Translations under genes and position numbers: made by a program
Notes under the pieces: generated by a model
Told to the model about the DNA's origin: nothing
Database searches by the model: none
What the model saw: only the letters and a program-made list of their open reading frames with translations
Part shown: positions 53,001-62,717 of the stretch, one piece after another
How positions within the stretch are numbered: position 1 is the first letter of the stretch
Layout: each line of letters starts with the position of its first letter
Assembly: GCA_039105265.1 (NCBI GenBank)
Contig: JAPFFF010000016.1
Location: 2,480,001 to 2,544,000 of the forward strand
Source: Tritrichomonas musculus
Lineage: Eukaryota > Parabasalia > Tritrichomonadida > Tritrichomonadidae
Direction: 5' to 3'
DNA length: 64,000 nt

Positions 53001-55210
53001 GTGCAGAAGTTTGTCATGAGTGTAATGGTCCAACAGAAAATAATTGTACTGATTGTGATCCAGGATATTATTTCTCGAGACCTAATCGAAAATGTTTCAA
53101 ATGTCATGAAGGATGCAAGAATTGTACCGGACCAAATGATTATGAATGTTCAGTATGTTCCATTGGTTATTTCATGAGCAAAGACGAGATCGAAGTTGCT
53201 CCAAATGTATACAGTAAGAAATGCGTTCGTTGTGAGAAAGGCTGTGCAGAATGTGAAGATGCGAAACAATGCACCGTTTGTAAAGATGGCTATTATTTAT
53301 TCAATAACATCAAAGATATGGATTGTGAACCATGTGAGCCAGGATGCAACAAATGTGATGGCGGATCAACTAAATGTACCGAATGTTCAGACGGATATTA
53401 TATCAAAGAAACATATGAAGAAAATGGACAAACACTTGTTCGATGCTCACAATGTCCAACTAACTGTAAAACATGCAAAGATGAATCAGGATCATTGACA
53501 TGTTCCAGTTGTTTTGAAGGCTTTTATGAGAATCCAGATACACATAACTGTGATGCATGTAATTATCCATGTGCAACATGTTCATCATCAACATCATGTT
53601 TAACATGTGCAGATGGTCATCTTCAAGTTGGTGATTCATGTGATTCACTATGTAAACAACCATGCATGACCTGCAAAGATACAGCAGACAATTGTGTAAC
53701 ATGCTATGAGAAATTTGTTCCAAGTGGAACTACATGCGTCGAATGTCCAGAAGGATGTAAAACATGTGAGAAATCAGATGAATCGTTTATTTGCACGAGT
53801 TGTCTTGATGGTTATTTCAAAGATGGCGAAGAATGCAAGAAATGTAATTCACCATGTGCTACATGTTTCAGCGAAAACATGTATCGATGTTATTCATGCG
53901 AGAAAGGCTATTACATGGATAAAATCTACACCTTTCCAGTTCCATATGGAGGTCAATGTGCCAACTGTTCCACGCGAGTTGAACATTGTTCAGAATGCGA
54001 GAGTGAATGCATTGATGATGACTTAGACAGTCACAAATCATGTAAAACATTCAAATGCACCAAATGTGAAGAAGGACACTTCCTTACTGAAGAAAATGGC
54101 CAACAGCGATGTTCATCATGTCCTTCAAATTGCTTAAAATGCACTGATTCAATCACATGCACAGTGTGCAATCCAGGATTCAATCTAAATGGAACTGTTT
54201 GTGAATCATCAAGTAGCATTTGTACTAGTGACCGTTGTGAGCTAGATAATACAGATGGAACTTATTACCAAAATATCACTTTAGATTCAACAACAACACC
54301 AGCATTTTCTGGGTCAAATAATACCGAAAGTGGTGGAGCTGTTCGTTTAGTTAATGCTGGTTTAACATGCATTGGTGTAACATTTACTAACTGTAAATCA
54401 CAAAAAGCAGGAGGTGGCATTTACATCTACAACAACATCAAAACAGAAGATGAAAAAATTACTTATTCAATCAACTTAAATGGATTGGAATTTAAAGGTT
54501 GTGAAGCCAGTTATGGTGCTGCTGTTTTCATTTATTCTCCATTAGAAACAAGTCCGATTCGAATTACATCATGCATATTCGATTCAAATCTTCTTACGTC
54601 TTCATCAACTTCTGGCAAATTCTATGGTGGTAGTGCTCTTTACATCGTCTCTAAAAATGCCGAAATAATCGCTTCTAAATTCATTAATAATAAAGGTCGT
54701 GGTGGTACTGTTAAAATTAGTGATGACTTAGATACATTGCCTGAACTTAGAATGCTCCAAAGAGTGTCAAATAGCACAAAACGTTCCATTCTTATTTCTG
54801 GTTGTTCATTTGAAATTGATGAGAATTCTGACAGTTCTTTGTTCTATGAAAATGGAATGAGATCAACGAAAATTGAAATAAAAGATTGCTCATTTAAAGG
54901 AAATTTGGCTGAAGGTGCTCACCATATTGATGGAGATTCAATCAATGATAAAAAATCTAGTTTTATCATCAAATCTTGCAAGTTTGCTACTGATCAAGAT
55001 GGCGCTTTGAGTAGAAAATTCATCAATGCTGATTTGTATAGAAATCAGATATTGCTTAATAATAAGTTCGTAAAAGCTAAATTGCCTGTTAGTTTGATGA
55101 TGATCGTTTCTTCTCTTGCTGCAATATTAATTACAATCATCACATTCTTTATCAAGAAACAAAATAACAATGCTTTGAAAAATGAAAATCAAGAATCAAT
55201 TGAAGCATAA
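50024..55210 (+). CDS. Giant Cys-rich surface protein with furin-like repeats, 1728 aa
   Basis: ATG 50024 begins a clear signal peptide (SYFLAFLLLFSLLPINVYC). Residues about 27-1410 are some 50 Cys-rich units of the type C-x2-C-x(5-8)-C-x2-C-x2-GYY, as in furin-like/growth-factor-receptor repeats and Giardia VSPs. Residues about 1425-1680 change to a Cys-poor, Gly/Asn-rich part (SGGAVRLVNAGLTCIGVTFT, AGGGIYIYNN) resembling the right-handed beta-helix of Pmp-like proteins. One membrane helix (about 1691-1710) and an 18-residue tail end the protein. The Cys-rich part is an internal duplication about 2 kb long: PTENDCLDCDPGYYFS near 51.06 kb recurs as PTENNCTDCDPGYYFS near 53.03 kb. Type I surface protein, probably adhesive or antigenic. 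Confidence 0.93.
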   Translation: MNQISYFLAFLLLFSLLPINVYCDALIENCRIQNGSECTNCSDGYYLYLNECHKCDPSCDGCFNEGNNNCINCKEGFFKHNGNCISCDSSCRTCEIESTHCTDCKDGYYLSESSCKACSIPHCNKCTSLWCEKCEDGYYANSNSGCSKCSDECITCDGDPEQCTKCKSGYYEYHVNSQEIFYCRKCNPECLSCTDADVCQLCAAGYYLSGTSCVSCPSNCLFCDTQGKCQECKEGFYASNGVCNSCPNHCKNCTNSECSECYDGYFVSGTVCSKCGLNCKHCTDKDTCLECFNKFYVGDDKSCTPCADPNCDGCNSTACYDCIPEYFVQDGTCAKCSTVCYECKGPTENDCLDCDPGYYFSHSSRRCFKCNKACTVCDGPNDYNCTECAQGYFMVEDKEILPEVKGKRCTKCEFGCLECDSLTNCITCKDGYTKSGKDDCVQCPHGCKDCLIKSDDCISCLPGFYSVKKDNGYISCTKCPGNCAECTSSDSSIVCNSCIDGYYKDISGRCVQCTPPCTKCSSDILCSACAEGYLLKDNACNTQCTGNCLTCVDTPDTCLSCYEGNSLKGKTCQYCGSGCKTCEFQHDYAVCTSCLEGYYLEEGQCMQCSYECGTCFKYGSAFCFDCREGYFKLREFSFPAPYRGQCMECNNPQKGLVHCSECTSFCSDDALGYGGECKFTCTNCDDGFYLSEDSKSCNDCDPSCKTCYGAGPNKCRTCHEGEFNQDDHCEKCLPNCKVCTNSSICVECIEGYRVNDEGKTCEKIPCSANCEICDTRNCIKCEDGYALKWDNSAGGYRCQRCSVLQSNCKLCAKDEKDRVQCTKCESGFYINAVGACGPCPSKCEVCESGEDCQVCHAGYYVSGGKECKECTDNCATCSGSSSHCTSCPDGFRLVDNKCESCPSNCKKCNDNGCVKCNDHYYETNEKTCEECGLHCIHCTDKSICKDCELHYYADNEGSCQACGPNCDVCESETKCTDCYPEYYVSDDGSCQKCAEVCHECNGPTENNCTDCDPGYYFSRPNRKCFKCHEGCKNCTGPNDYECSVCSIGYFMSKDEIEVAPNVYSKKCVRCEKGCAECEDAKQCTVCKDGYYLFNNIKDMDCEPCEPGCNKCDGGSTKCTECSDGYYIKETYEENGQTLVRCSQCPTNCKTCKDESGSLTCSSCFEGFYENPDTHNCDACNYPCATCSSSTSCLTCADGHLQVGDSCDSLCKQPCMTCKDTADNCVTCYEKFVPSGTTCVECPEGCKTCEKSDESFICTSCLDGYFKDGEECKKCNSPCATCFSENMYRCYSCEKGYYMDKIYTFPVPYGGQCANCSTRVEHCSECESECIDDDLDSHKSCKTFKCTKCEEGHFLTEENGQQRCSSCPSNCLKCTDSITCTVCNPGFNLNGTVCESSSSICTSDRCELDNTDGTYYQNITLDSTTTPAFSGSNNTESGGAVRLVNAGLTCIGVTFTNCKSQKAGGGIYIYNNIKTEDEKITYSINLNGLEFKGCEASYGAAVFIYSPLETSPIRITSCIFDSNLLTSSSTSGKFYGGSALYIVSKNAEIIASKFINNKGRGGTVKISDDLDTLPELRMLQRVSNSTKRSILISGCSFEIDENSDSSLFYENGMRSTKIEIKDCSFKGNLAEGAHHIDGDSINDKKSSFIIKSCKFATDQDGALSRKFINADLYRNQILLNNKFVKAKLPVSLMMIVSSLAAILITIITFFIKKQNNNALKNENQESIEA

Positions 55211-55281
55211 AAAATTTTTTTTTTGAAAATTAACTTTTCTACTCTTCATTAATTAAAGTTAATTTTCTTACTGAATTTTAC

Positions 55282-55325
<44 letters not shown>

Positions 55326-55529
55326 AAAGAGATATGAATTGATTTAATCAAATTGTGTAATAAGCTTATATATTAAATCATTTCAAGTGTTACAAATCCT
55401 CTTTTTAATCGATTTATATGTTCAAATATCCTAATTTTTTTTTATTTATTATTTTATGAAATCTATTTATGGTTTTTTTAATAAAAAAAATTTGTTTTAT
55501 TTTTTATTTGACTTTTTTAAGAAATGAAA
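55211..55529. other. Spacer with T40-class homopolymer
   Basis: Between convergent genes. Contains an uninterrupted T run of about 38 at 55285-55322, the longest in the window. Confidence 0.7.
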
Positions 55530-57785
55530 TTAAGCATTGAGCTGAATGATATTGGTTTGACTAGGACATCCAAGCTGCCGAGTAGGTATTCTAGATAGAA
55601 TGGTTAATTTTGCCAATGATTTACAAGAACTAAAAACAGAAGCACCAACGAAACTTATAGAAAAAGGAATTTCAACTTCCTTTAAAGAGCTGCAATCATA
55701 AAAAGCGCATTGCTCAATACGTTTTAAAGATGATGGAAGTGAAACTTCAGACAGCGATTGGCAAGAATTGAAAGCAAATTTGCCAATCACAGTTACAGAT
55801 TGTGGTATCAGTATTTTGGACAATTTTTGGCAATTACTGAAAGTGTAATCTTCAATTTTTTTTAAAGAAGAAGAAAGAATAGAAATTTCAGTCAAATTTG
55901 TGCATGATGAAAAAGCATGATCATCTATAAATGTCACTGAAGAAGGGATTTCTATTTTTAGTAATGATTTGCATGTCATAAAAGCATACGAACAAATAGA
56001 AGTAACAGAAGAAGGAATGATTATTTTCTCCAAAGAAGAACATTCTTTGAAAGTTGATTTCTCAATTTTTTCAAGAGAAGATGAAAGAGTAACATCAGTT
56101 AATGATGAACAGCCACAGAAACAACTATGCCCAATGGATTTCACCGAAGATGGAATTTTCACTTGTCTCAAAGATCTACAAAAACTACAGATTTGGTCTT
56201 TCATCTCTGTTACAGAAGGAGGAATTGTTAATTGCAACAAAGATGAACATTCATAAAATGTACGACTTCCAATTGATGTTACCGAGGAAGGAATTGATAC
56301 ATACGCAAGAGATTTGCACATTTCAAATGCACAATCTCCAATTTTTGTAATGAATGAAGGAATCGTTATTCTTTTAAGTTTGGTGCAACTATAGAAAGCC
56401 TTGTCTTTTATTTCATTACAATCTTGAGATAACAAAAAAGTAATAATTTCTTGATTGTTATGATTAGCTGCTAATTGTAATGCAGTTCGATAAAAAACAA
56501 TTCAAAATTTCATTCAATATGCAATTGAAAAACTATATTAAAAAGATATTTTTCTTTTTTAAATTTTGTTCAATTTTAAAAATTCAACTTCATTTGAAAC
56601 AACATTAACTGAAACTTCATTTGAATTAATATAGAAAAAACTTGATTTATAACGTAATAATTTGAAAATTATTGTTTCTTTTATATCGATATTTTTGTAT
56701 TTTACAAAAAGTTGAACAAGAGTTAGATAATCATATTGACAAAGATAAAAAAAGATGAACTTATGATTCAAATCTTTTGGAAAATAGTTGTAATTAATAT
56801 ATTTGAATCCATACAAATAAATGTTTTTGCTGAAGTTGCTTCCAATGCTAAAAATTTCATTTTCTTCATTCAACACGTTGTTAATCATATAATCAGCAAT
56901 ATCGTTATGATGACACTTGATTGCTTCTTCAAGAATAATTTGTGGATTCTTGGGAGGAAGAACTTTTTCAAGTAAATGAACTAACTCAGCATTTTTGCTA
57001 TGAATTGCATAAATCCACAGCGACTCATCAAAATTCACGTTGCTGTGAATGAAATATTGAACAATTTGAATTGATCCATAAAAAGCTGCATATTCAAACA
57101 AAAAAGGATCATTTTTAAGTAAAAGCGAATTCGTTTCAAAAAGTGACGGCTTTATTTTTGAATTTTGGAGTGATATCACTTTTCGGTTGACATGTGAAAT
57201 GAAAGATTCAACAGAATCATCCCGAATCATTTGACAAAGATAATCGTCATTTTCTCCTTCTTTTCGTTTCTCGTCAAAAAGTTCAAGAGTGTCTTTGTTT
57301 ATTTCAAATTTTTTGAGTTCTGATTCAATAGTTTCTTTGAGCTTTTCATCAAAAAAAATTTTGAATTCCGGATAAAAATAGGCATAGAATTGAATGCTTA
57401 AGTTTTCATTTTGATTGATAAATTGAAAAAGACTTTCATCGGGTGTTATTATTTTCTCGTTAAATAAGAAATAAAGAATTCTTTTGTTGGATTTGAAAAT
57501 CTGAAATATTTCAGAATTTGAAAAGGTTTGTTTGATTTCTGATGAAAATTTATCTAATATTTGCTCAATTTTGTTGAAAAATGTAGGATATCGATGATGA
57601 TTTTTGGATATTTTTGATATTAGCTTTAATATTGATCTCATTCTTTCTTTTTCTTTGGAATTGAATTGATCATACAAGATTTGATGTAATTCATCATCAA
57701 TCTCTAATTCTTCTTCATTTGATAAAAATGAGAGTATTGCTTCATAATATTTTTTTTGTTCATCAATATATTCTTGAATATTCAT
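55530..57785 (-). CDS. DUF3447 - ankyrin - LRR_5 protein with one intervening block
   Basis: From ATG 57785, 408 codons give the DUF3447 module (FSNSEIFQIFKSNKRILYF, YFYPEFKIFF, AAFYGSIQIVQYFI, YAIHSKNAELVHLLE, EEAIKCHHNDIADYM). A 69-bp block (56493-56561) with stops follows an ATT codon. The same frame then resumes with an ankyrin repeat (RTALQLAANHNNQEIITFLL) and thirteen LRR_5 repeats of about 23 residues, each like SLxxIxIPSSVTSIGxxAFxxC, to TAA 55530. Joined, the product has about 730 aa. LRR_5 (BspA/TpLRR) repeats usually sit on trichomonad surface proteins, but there is no signal or membrane segment here, so it should be intracellular. If the block is not removed from RNA the product is DUF3447 alone and the rest is a relic. 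Confidence 0.75.
56493..56561 (-). repeat. Ankyrin intervening block at the 56-kb locus (69 bp)
   Basis: Minus strand: begins TAAAAAAGAAAAATATC after an AAA-ATT pair and ends ATGAAATTTTGAATTG before TAT-CGA-ACT-GCA. It resembles the blocks of the 13-kb gene at both ends and occupies the same codon position of an ankyrin repeat. Confidence 0.6.
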
Positions 57786-57992
57786 TAATAAAGTATATAA
57801 AAAAATATTTCAAAATTTTAACTTTTTGAAAAGATATATATATATAAATTTCAAATAACGGTCATTATATACTGACATTCAAAAAGTTTCCCAAACATTA
57901 TAAATCAAAAGGTTTATATTAATCAACCTTCTTTAAATAAAATTGTTTTATCTTATTTTATAAAGATTGATATTTATTATATATAGGTACCT

Positions 57993-58083
57993 ATATATTG
58001 GCAATATTCAAATGATTCATTACCAATTGTTTTAAGTGCTTCGGGGAAAACAAGATCATAATTAATAGATGAGTCATATTCCT
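57993..58083 (-). pseudogene. LRR_5 fragment
   Basis: One minus-strand stretch reads NYDLVFPEALKTIGNESFEY and CQY, a single LRR_5 repeat. Isolated relic of a BspA-like gene. Confidence 0.5.
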
Positions 58084-58635
58084 TAACAATCAACCTTTAC
58101 ATAATTAAAGTAATCAAATAAACTTGAAATATTTATTACATTTCAATGTAATCAAAGTGATCTACATTGATTTTTTATATAGATATCTAATATCTTGATT
58201 GAACAGTAACCCAAAAGATAACTTGATGCACTAGAAAAGTTACACTCTTTGTTCTTTGAAAATCATGAACAAAAAAAAAAAAAAAAAAAAAAAAATAGGA
58301 AGGTTTTGACTTTGGTTTCCCTTTGCATAGCTTTAAGAATTCTTCTTTAACTGAATATCAAATCCTTCATTGACAGCATGAGTCATTTTAAATTAAACGT
58401 CCTCCATTTTCACCTCACTTAAAATCAATGACTTTGTACACAATTGAAAAAGTTACCCAATTTAGCTGAATATGGCTCTAAAAGAGATTCACCAAATTAT
58501 TATTTGAATGAACAAACACAACTTCAATATATAATAAGCAAAGATAATAAACAATCAAAAAGTAATTGAATTATCCAGTATTAAAGAGGAAATTTTATAA
58601 TTATTTTTTTTACCTTCAATTAAAATTTATTTAAA
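58084..58635. other. Spacer, no gene seen
   Basis: Contains an A26 run near 58268. Otherwise unremarkable. Confidence 0.5.
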
Positions 58636-59345
58636 TTATATTTTCACTATCTTTACATCCGATCCAATTTCTTTTAAATTTAACTCCAAATTAAAATGTG
58701 ATGGAATTATTATTTGAATCAGCGAACTGCAATTCTTGAAAGTATTTTTATCAACAAATTTAACTTCAGATTCAAATTTTACATTTGTTAATGAAGAACA
58801 TCCCTTAAAGTCCTCTCTCCACATCGAATTTACAGATGAAGGAATTGTTATTTGAGTAAGTGAAGTACAATTAGCAAAAGACCAACTTCCAATATACTCT
58901 AAAGATGATGGCAATTCTATTTGTTCCAACGATTTACACTCATAAAAAGCAATATCACCAATTGATTTCACTGAAGAAGGGATAATTATTTTAATTAACG
59001 ACAAACATTTGCGAAAGTGAATTCACATATTTTATCAACACAAGAAGGAATTATAATTTCTTCTAATGAATGGTAATCTTTGAAATTTGAATCTTTAATT
59101 TCAGTAACAGATTGAGGAATTGAAATTTGTTTTAATTATGTGCATTTATCAAAAGCGTTAGACTTAATTGCTACTATAGATGATGAAATTGATATTTGTT
59201 CCAACGAAGAACAACCAGAAAAAGTTGAAAAAGAAATTACTGTTAATAAAGATGGAATTGATACTTGTGATAATGAATAACAATTTAAAAAGGCACACTC
59301 TTCAAGTGTAACTAAAGAAATTGATAATCTTATTGATTCAAATTA
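58636..59345 (-). pseudogene. BspA-type LRR_5 gene, broken
   Basis: About nine LRR_5 repeats on the minus strand: LEECAFLNCYSLSQVSIPS, FSGCSSLEQISISSS, LKQISIPQSVTEIKDSNF, IIIPSSVKSIGDIAFYEC, SLEQIELPSSLEYIGSWSF and so on to TAA 58636. The upstream part is interrupted by a TAA in place of a Ser codon (CT-stop-LKQ, near 59145) and a one-base shift near 59005. No start region was found beyond 59345. The last 122 codons stay open and could be mistaken for a small gene. Decayed paralogue of the LRR_5 half of the neighbouring gene. Confidence 0.72.
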
Positions 59346-59801
59346 GAAAAATCAATTTTTATTTAATTAAATTTGAATTCTTCGCTGTAGAAATAGAAAT
59401 AAAATCTAATTAATGAATATTAACATACCAAGAATGTATTTTTAAAATTGTTGATATTTGATAAACAAATATTTCTATTGAGTAAGCTATTATACTTCAT
59501 GAATACTTCTTAACTATTATTTAATGATAAAAATCAAAAAATCTGAAAAAATATTATAAATTGGTACTCGAATAACAACTTTATGATAAAAATTAAGAAA
59601 AATTTGATTAAACAGAGTCTGTGAATTTTTAAAAGGGAAATCTCGACTCCTGATAGACATTTTGGAAAAATAAATATACCAATATTTATGATTAATTTTA
59701 TGTATATTAATTATGATCATTTTATTACTAATATATAAAGAATTAATTTGAATTAATCGTTGGAGTTATCAACGATAACTTATAAAAAAATTTCAATATC
59801 T
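59346..59801. other. Spacer, no gene seen
   Basis: AT-rich DNA upstream of the LTA-synthase-like gene. Confidence 0.55.
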
Positions 59802-59807
59802 TCATTC
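59802..59807 (+). promoter_or_regulatory. Initiator TCATTC
   Basis: Inr-like site (TCAYW satisfied by TCATT), 22 nt before ATG 59826. Confidence 0.5.
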
Positions 59808-59825
59808 AAATCTGAAAATACTGAA

Positions 59826-61568
59826 ATGAAAAACTTAACAGGATCAACTTGCTTAGACATTGCTCAATTCATATTTCGTCAAATGATTTTACTATGTCTA
59901 GATATAATAAAAATATTCTATGGCCAAGAAATATTTAGAACAATTATGGATATTTTATTTTATTTCTTTTTTTTATTATTTACAAGCCTAAAAAGCAACG
60001 AATCAATGAATAATTACAATAATTCAGATAAATTTCAATTTAAATTCAGCTTAAAAAAAGATTTATTCTTTTTTATATTATTAATGTTTGTTTTTATCGA
60101 ATTAATTTCATGGATGTTTATGAAAGCAGCATTTAATACACAAGCTATTAATGCAATTGACATCAAAAACATTTTAAAAGAAGAAATAGCATTTTTACCT
60201 TATATTTTCGTGGCTTTATTATTGATTATTTTCATTACTTTTTTACCATTCTACAAAAAACTGATTTTTTTGCCCCAAATCACACTTGTTATTAACCATT
60301 TTCATTTTATATTCTTATTTATATTTATTCTTTCAGTTTTACATGATTTCCAAACCAAGAATAACATATCGTTATTAGATCAATCTAATGATCTTTACTA
60401 TAAAATGTTAAAACAAATGTTAATAAACAAATTTGACATGGAACCAAAAGTTTTATCAACATCTGCACAATTAAAGAATCTTTTTATAATGCAATTGGAG
60501 TCATTTCCTAATGAATTTGTTCAAAATTCACAAATATCACCAAATTTGAATAGGTATTCAAAAGAATTTGAATACATATCGCCCATTCAATCACAACCAT
60601 ATACAACATGTTCATTAGCTGGAACATCAGCACTACAAACTGGAATCCCACAAATTTTTCCAGATGTTTTGGACACGCTTGCATTGCAGCATGATTTTGA
60701 ATACATAACGGGAATACAAGGAATTTCAAACATACTGAATTCATACAATTATAACATTGAATATGCAGTTACTGGCAAAAGTGAGATTATGGGATTTGAT
60801 ATTTGGATTAAAGCGCACAAATACAAAAGAGTTTACACAGCATACAATGATTTATATTTGTACGATTATGTGGCCGATCAGTATCTTCCGATGCTTGATA
60901 ACAGAAGTCGTCATTCGAATTATAAAAATTTGACAATGACGTTTGCTTATAATATTCAAACGCATGCACCTTATAAAAGGCCAATTTGGTTCAAAAGAAA
61001 ATCAATTGATGTCCCTTTGAAAATTCATCAATGCTTCTTCTGTTGTGATTTCGGTGTGAATAAAATCATTAAAAAGTTCCTGGAATTAAAAATGTATGAA
61101 CACACGCTAATGGTGGTTGTTCCTGATCATATTCCATACAGTTTGAATGAACATGAATTATTCTTTTTGTTTCCTGGCATTCAAAAAGTGGATTCTAATC
61201 AGAAATTGAATATAAATGATATCTCGTATTATGATTTTGCTCCAACAATTCTAGATTTGATTGGAATTAAAAATTATCAGCCTGATTTTCCATTTGGTAG
61301 GAATATTTATTTAAATTCAACTGACCATTCAAAATTTTGTATCAATTCGGATTGTATTAAAAAGCATGAAAAACCAGACGCAAATGATTTATCAATTATT
61401 TACAAGTTTCTCCATTTTGAGAGAGGAAGAAACATTGTTCAAAAGTACAATTTATCCAAACTTTTTCCATGCAAAATCAATGGAACAGATAGCTTTTATT
61501 ATTCAAGTGAACCATGCTCTAAAAGTTCAATGATTCTTGATATTAATCATCAAAAAATTCAATTTTGA
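59826..61568 (+). CDS. Sulfatase-superfamily membrane protein, LTA-synthase-like, 580 aa
   Basis: The start is the first ATG (59826), 22 nt after an Inr. About five hydrophobic helices fill residues 15-190. The remainder is an alkaline-phosphatase/sulfatase fold close to the lipoteichoic-acid synthase/phosphoglycerol transferase branch: MQLESFP (Glu near 225 binds metal in LtaS), SLAGTSALQTG with a candidate nucleophile Thr/Ser at 267-268, then TFAYNIQTHAPY and VVVPDHIPYS (Asp434, His435, metal site). The order membrane helices then catalytic domain is that of LtaS. In bacteria these move phosphoglycerol onto glycolipids; in a protist the substrate is unknown and could be a lipophosphoglycan-like glycolipid. 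A bacterial origin is possible, but base composition is fully native. Confidence 0.85.
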   Translation: MKNLTGSTCLDIAQFIFRQMILLCLDIIKIFYGQEIFRTIMDILFYFFFLLFTSLKSNESMNNYNNSDKFQFKFSLKKDLFFFILLMFVFIELISWMFMKAAFNTQAINAIDIKNILKEEIAFLPYIFVALLLIIFITFLPFYKKLIFLPQITLVINHFHFIFLFIFILSVLHDFQTKNNISLLDQSNDLYYKMLKQMLINKFDMEPKVLSTSAQLKNLFIMQLESFPNEFVQNSQISPNLNRYSKEFEYISPIQSQPYTTCSLAGTSALQTGIPQIFPDVLDTLALQHDFEYITGIQGISNILNSYNYNIEYAVTGKSEIMGFDIWIKAHKYKRVYTAYNDLYLYDYVADQYLPMLDNRSRHSNYKNLTMTFAYNIQTHAPYKRPIWFKRKSIDVPLKIHQCFFCCDFGVNKIIKKFLELKMYEHTLMVVVPDHIPYSLNEHELFFLFPGIQKVDSNQKLNINDISYYDFAPTILDLIGIKNYQPDFPFGRNIYLNSTDHSKFCINSDCIKKHEKPDANDLSIIYKFLHFERGRNIVQKYNLSKLFPCKINGTDSFYYSSEPCSKSSMILDINHQKIQF

Positions 61569-61585
61569 TATTGAACTGGTAACTT

Positions 61586-61659
61586 CTAAAATATCTCCTT
61601 CTTCTGTAGCTTCGATTGGAAATGATGCTTTTGAAAGTGTCATTGAAAACTTAATTTAA
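61586..61659 (+). pseudogene. LRR_5 fragment
   Basis: Just past the preceding stop, one frame reads SKISPSSVASIGNDAFESV to TAA, a single BspA-like LRR_5 repeat with nothing around it. Confidence 0.5.
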
Positions 61660-62169
61660 AAGTCAAGCAAATATCTCAGGAGTTATCTGAAATTTTTGCC
61701 ATGTTTGCCATATTGTTTTTCGGAAAACCAAAAATAATAATATTAAGTATACTTAGATCATTCTTAATGCTAAGGTACAAATCCAATACGTTATCTATTA
61801 AATTTACAGAGTTTCTATTAAATTTAATAGATATTTTTATGAGCGGTTATTGTACGTTAACCAGTTTTTTTCTGAAAAAAAAAAAAAACATATTCTTTTA
61901 TTACTAGTCATAATCTATTAAATAATTTTTATATATTATTAAAAGTGATGATGCTTTGCAATTATATATAAATCATGATTTACTAATTCTTTTTACATGA
62001 CTTTGTATGAAAGTTTATTTATTTGCTTGCCTAAAAAATAGGCAAAATTATGACTTTTTAGCAGAAGAATATGCAACATTAAATTAGTGATGGTAAATCC
62101 TATTTTATCAATCTTTTTTATAGATTATAATGAAATTCCATGTATATCATATAAACATATTTGAATTTA
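61660..62169. other. Spacer, no gene seen
   Basis: AT-rich. No gene recognised; it may hold more of the decayed DUF3447 gene that follows. Confidence 0.5.
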
Positions 62170-62487
62170 CAATTAAACTCATTTGCTTATTATGAAGATA
62201 AACATGTTTTACCACCAAATTTGAATTATGAGTCAGTTCTCAAAGAATCGATCAAATGTCATCACAAAGATGTTACAAAATACATCATTTACAATTTAAT
62301 TGATGAAAAAGAACTCAAAGATAATATTGAAAATAAATATCATAATCTTTATGAATATTGTTTTAGATATTACAATTTTTGTTTCCTTCCAGAGAATGTA
62401 AAGACGAAAAATTTGTTTTTTTATTTATGTGAATATGATCATTTCACACTTGTAAAACTTTATTCATATAATATGTTCTTGTTCTAA
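62170..62487 (+). pseudogene. DUF3447 C-terminal remnant
   Basis: An open stretch reads EDKHVLPPN, then LKESIKCHHKDVTKYIIYNL, CFRYYNFCF and FFYLCEYDHFTLVKL, and then stops. These match the second half of DUF3447 in the genes at 43 and 57 kb. The first half is missing. It leads into an ankyrin tract with intervening blocks, as in the gene at 57 kb. Confidence 0.7.
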
Positions 62488-62717
62488 ATAAAGTTATTTA
62501 TATAATATAAATGCAAAAAATATATTTATAAAAATAATGTTTTAAATGAAATTCAAAAAAGTATTTAATTTATTGGATTATATTTTTTACACTTTAATGG
62601 AATTCTTTCACAAGATTTTATAATACAGTATTGATTCGTTCGGCCCAACTAGGTCATTTCGAAATAGTTCGAGAATTAATATCACAAGAAAATTATGATA
62701 TCAACATCAGAGACATT

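Noticed and set aside
50340-54220. Numerous frames inside the Cys-rich gene on both strands
   Set aside because: Shadows caused by the TGY-rich repeat; low-complexity His/Val/Ala-type composition and no starts with Inr.
61701-61907. 68-codon plus frame, hydrophobic
   Set aside because: Ile/Leu/Phe/Lys composition of AT-rich noise, ends in a poly-A-coded Lys run, no Inr.
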